Source: Bradyrhizobium sp. CCGUVB4N
GTDB lineage: Bacteria; Pseudomonadota; Alphaproteobacteria; Rhizobiales; Xanthobacteraceae
Length of the DNA stretch: 64,000 nucleotides
Assembly: GCF_024199945.1 (NCBI RefSeq)
Contig: NZ_JANADP010000001.1
Location: 7,192,001-7,256,000 of the forward strand
Reading direction: 5' to 3'
The notes under the pieces were generated by a model. It searched no databases. It worked only from the letters and a program-made list of their open reading frames with translations, and had not been told where the DNA came from. Position 1 is the stretch's first letter. Every line of letters begins with the position of its first letter. This document shows, in pieces, positions 61,620 through 64,000 of this stretch. The position numbers and the translations under genes are program-made.

Positions 61620-63734
61620 TTAGGCCAGGTGCAAGGCGACGACGACGAGGTCGATCGCCTTGATGCCGATGAAGGGAATGACGATGCCGCCGAGGCCGTA
61701 GACCAGCAGGTTGCGCCGAAGCAGCGCACCGGCCCCGACCGCGCGATAGGCGACGCCCTTCAATGCGAGCGGGATCAACCCGATGATGACGAGTGCGTTG
61801 AAGATGATCGCCGACAGGATGGCGCTCTGCGGACTCGACAGGTTCATGACGTTGAGCACGTTGAGCTGCGGATAGAACGCCAGGAACATCGCCGGGATGA
61901 TCGCGAAGTATTTTGCGACGTCGTTGGCGATCGAGAAGGTCGTCAGCGCACCGCGCGTCATCAACAGCTGCTTGCCGATCTCGACCACCTCGATCAGCTT
62001 GGTCGGGTTGGAATCGAGATCGACCATGTTGCCGGCCTCGCGCGCGGCCTGCGTGCCGGTGTTCATGGCGACGCCGACATCGGCCTGCGCCAGCGCCGGC
62101 GCGTCGTTGGTGCCGTCGCCGCACATCGCGACCAGCTTGCCCTTGGCCTGCTCGTCGCGGATCAGCTTGAGCTTGTCCTCGGGCGTCGCCTGCGCCAGGA
62201 AATCGTCGACACCTGCCTCTGCCGCGATCGCGGCGGCCGTCATCGGGTTGTCGCCCGTGATCATGACGGTGCGGATACCCATGCGGCGCAGCTCGGCAAA
62301 GCGCTCGCGGATACCGCCCTTGACGATGTCCTTGAGCTGGATAACGCCGAGCAGCCTGCCATCTTTGGCGACCGCGAGCGGCGTCCCGCCGGCCTTCGAG
62401 ATCTCGTCCGCAATGGTCTGGATTTCACGGCCGATGTCCGAGAGCCCGGCGGGCTGAATGGCGCGCGCCGTATTGCCGGAGGCAACAGCCAGCGGCGCGC
62501 CGCCGCCGACATAGTTCAGCATGGCATCCACCGCGCCCTTGCGCACCGACGATCCGCCGGCATCGACGCCGCTCATGCGAGTCTGCGCCGTAAACGGGAT
62601 GAAGGTGGCGCCAAGTTCGGCCATGTCGCGGCCGCGGATGCCGTACTTCTCCTTGGCCAACACCACGATGGAACGGCCCTCCGGCGTTTCGTCGGCGAGC
62701 GAGGCGAGCTGGGCAGCGTCAGCCAGTTCCTGTTCGGTGACGCCGCGAACCGGGCGAAACGCCGTCGCCTGACGGTTGCCGAGGGTGATGGTCCCGGTCT
62801 TGTCGAGCAGCAGCGTATCGACGTCGCCGGCGGCCTCCACCGCACGGCCGGACATTGCGAGCACGTTGAAGCGGACCAGACGGTCCATGCCGGCGATGCC
62901 GATCGCCGACAACAGCGCGCCGATCGTGGTCGGGATCAGCGTCACGAACAGCGCGACCAGCACAACGACCGAGATCGAGCCGCCGGCATAGGCGGCGTAG
63001 CTCGGAATGGTGACGGTGGCGAACACGAAGATGATGGTGAGGCCCGCGAGCAGGATATTGAGTGCGATCTCGTTCGGCGTCTTCGCCCGCTCGGCGCCTT
63101 CGACCAGCTTGATCATGCGGTCGATGAAGGTCGAGCCTTGCGCTGCCGTGATGCGGACGCGGATCCAGTCGGACAACACTTGCGTGCCACCGGTCACCGC
63201 GGAACGGTCGCCGCCGGACTCGCGGATCACGGGCGCGGATTCGCCGGTGATGGCGGCTTCGTTGACGGAAGCGACACCCTCGATCACCTCGCCGTCCGAG
63301 GGGATGGTATCGCCGGCCTCGACCAGCACGATGTCGCCGACCTTCAGGCTCGTTCCCGCCACGAGCTTGAAGTCCCGGCCCGCGCCGGTCAGGAGCTTGG
63401 CCTGGCTTTCGGTGCGGGTCTTGCGCAGCGAATCTGCCTGCGCCTTGCCGCGCCCTTCGGCCACGGCTTCGGCGAAATTGGCGAACAACACCGTGAACCA
63501 GAGCCAGAGGATGATCTGGAAGGTGAAGCCCAGGTTGGCGCCCCCCGTGAGGAGATCGCGCAGAAAAATCACGGTGGTGAGCGCGGCCACGATCTCGACC
63601 ACGAACATCACGGGGTTCTTGATCATCAGCCGCGGATCGAGCTTGGTGAAGGACGCGCGGATCGCGGGCACGACGATCTTGGGATCGAGCATCGCCGAGA
63701 CGGAGGCGCGTTTTTGCAGTTTCATGGTGTCCAT
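61620..63734 (-). CDS. kdpB: KdpB, P-type ATPase catalytic subunit
   Basis: 704 residues. Phosphorylated Asp in LLLDKTGTITLG, the TGES actuator loop (AITGESAPV), GDGTNDAPALAQADVG hinge, and several membrane helices. It hydrolyses ATP to drive K+ uptake through KdpA. The ATG at 63734 has a GGAG eight bases upstream; a GTG at 63743 would overlap that site, so the ATG is chosen. kdpA ends 17 bases before it. Confidence 0.96.
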   Translation of the reverse strand: MDTMKLQKRASVSAMLDPKIVVPAIRASFTKLDPRLMIKNPVMFVVEIVAALTTVIFLRDLLTGGANLGFTFQIILWLWFTVLFANFAEAVAEGRGKAQADSLRKTRTESQAKLLTGAGRDFKLVAGTSLKVGDIVLVEAGDTIPSDGEVIEGVASVNEAAITGESAPVIRESGGDRSAVTGGTQVLSDWIRVRITAAQGSTFIDRMIKLVEGAERAKTPNEIALNILLAGLTIIFVFATVTIPSYAAYAGGSISVVVLVALFVTLIPTTIGALLSAIGIAGMDRLVRFNVLAMSGRAVEAAGDVDTLLLDKTGTITLGNRQATAFRPVRGVTEQELADAAQLASLADETPEGRSIVVLAKEKYGIRGRDMAELGATFIPFTAQTRMSGVDAGGSSVRKGAVDAMLNYVGGGAPLAVASGNTARAIQPAGLSDIGREIQTIADEISKAGGTPLAVAKDGRLLGVIQLKDIVKGGIRERFAELRRMGIRTVMITGDNPMTAAAIAAEAGVDDFLAQATPEDKLKLIRDEQAKGKLVAMCGDGTNDAPALAQADVGVAMNTGTQAAREAGNMVDLDSNPTKLIEVVEIGKQLLMTRGALTTFSIANDVAKYFAIIPAMFLAFYPQLNVLNVMNLSSPQSAILSAIIFNALVIIGLIPLALKGVAYRAVGAGALLRRNLLVYGLGGIVIPFIGIKAIDLVVVALHLA

Positions 63735-63751
63735 GGAGGTCACTCCGACAA

Positions 63752-64000
63752 TCAGAAGACGTTACCGGCGTTCATCGCGAGATGCTCGACGATCGGGCCG
63801 AGTGCGAGAGCCGGGAAGAAGGTGAGGCCGCCGATGATCAGGATCACGCCGACGACGAGACCGACGAACAGCCCGCCGGTGGTCGGGAACGTGCCCGCCG
63901 ACGGCGGAATGGATTTTTTCGCGGCCAGTGAGCCCGCGATCGCCATCGCCGGGACGATCATGAAGAAGCGGCCGACGAACATCGCGCTGGCGAGCGTGAG
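63752..64000 (-). CDS. kdpA: KdpA, K+-transporting ATPase channel subunit (3' end)
   Basis: C-terminal 82 residues only; the frame is open to the window edge. It contains the conserved SAMFVGRFFMIVPAMAIAGSL and FPTTGGLFVGLVVGVILIIGGLTFFPALALGPIVEH segments of the K+-channel-like subunit. The rest of the operon, probably with kdpF, lies beyond 64000. Confidence 0.95.
   Translation of the reverse strand, partial: LTLASAMFVGRFFMIVPAMAIAGSLAAKKSIPPSAGTFPTTGGLFVGLVVGVILIIGGLTFFPALALGPIVEHLAMNAGNVF

Overview
The window is high-GC, densely packed alphaproteobacterial chromosome and most likely comes from Bradyrhizobium or a close relative. The first full gene is almost residue-for-residue what I remember of the characterised Bradyrhizobium D-tartrate dehydratase. 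The intergenic palindromes, the fused transaldolase/phosphoglucose isomerase and the EcfG-type promoter signals fit the same group. I see no tRNA, rRNA, CRISPR array, insertion sequence or phage gene. This looks like core or stable accessory chromosome rather than an island.

Layout. 1-5.1 kb: the end of a DUF418 membrane protein, D-tartrate dehydratase, and a small minus-strand operon (amidase, glutathione peroxidase, DUF3297). 5.3-9.7 kb: a complete pqqABCDE operon whose last gene overlaps a proline-iminopeptidase-like hydrolase. 10.8-15.5 kb: a three-gene 2-oxoacid:acceptor oxidoreductase (GltD-like flavoprotein, fused gamma/alpha subunit, TPP beta subunit). 15.5-21.2 kb: a class III cyclase fused to a SUMF1-like domain, several small envelope proteins, and an ArsR/AHSA1/membrane protein/DUF1801 operon with two matching palindromes over its promoter. 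21.4-26.2 kb: the prkA-yeaH-spoVR stress operon. 27.2-34.7 kb: a six-gene pentose phosphate/gluconate operon (tal-pgi, gnd, zwf, pgl, gntK, HAD phosphatase).

34.9-52.9 kb is an alpha-glucan/trehalose locus. malQ and a GH15 hydrolase are on the minus strand. Divergent from them is an overlapping series: glgE-like, treS-maltokinase fusion, glgB, glgX, treZ, treY. Together these can interconvert trehalose, maltose-1-phosphate and branched glucan. The GlgE-like protein, however, has lost the acid/base Glu and the RxD Arg of the GH13 active site. 52.9-57.4 kb: a PHA-granule-region protein, a DUF3309 peptide, and the divergent NHEJ pair ligD/ku. 57.5-64 kb: kdpA(partial)-kdpB-kdpC-kdpD-kdpE for high-affinity K+ uptake.

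Two themes link the loci. First, GGAAC-N16/17-xGTT-like elements (general-stress sigma factor EcfG) lie before prkA (exact consensus), between ligD and ku, between malQ and glgE, and before the DUF3309 gene. A desiccation/osmotic/DNA-damage stress regulon may therefore be concentrated here. Second, every convergent gene junction with more than 100 bp of space holds a large palindromic repeat from one of several intergenic families.
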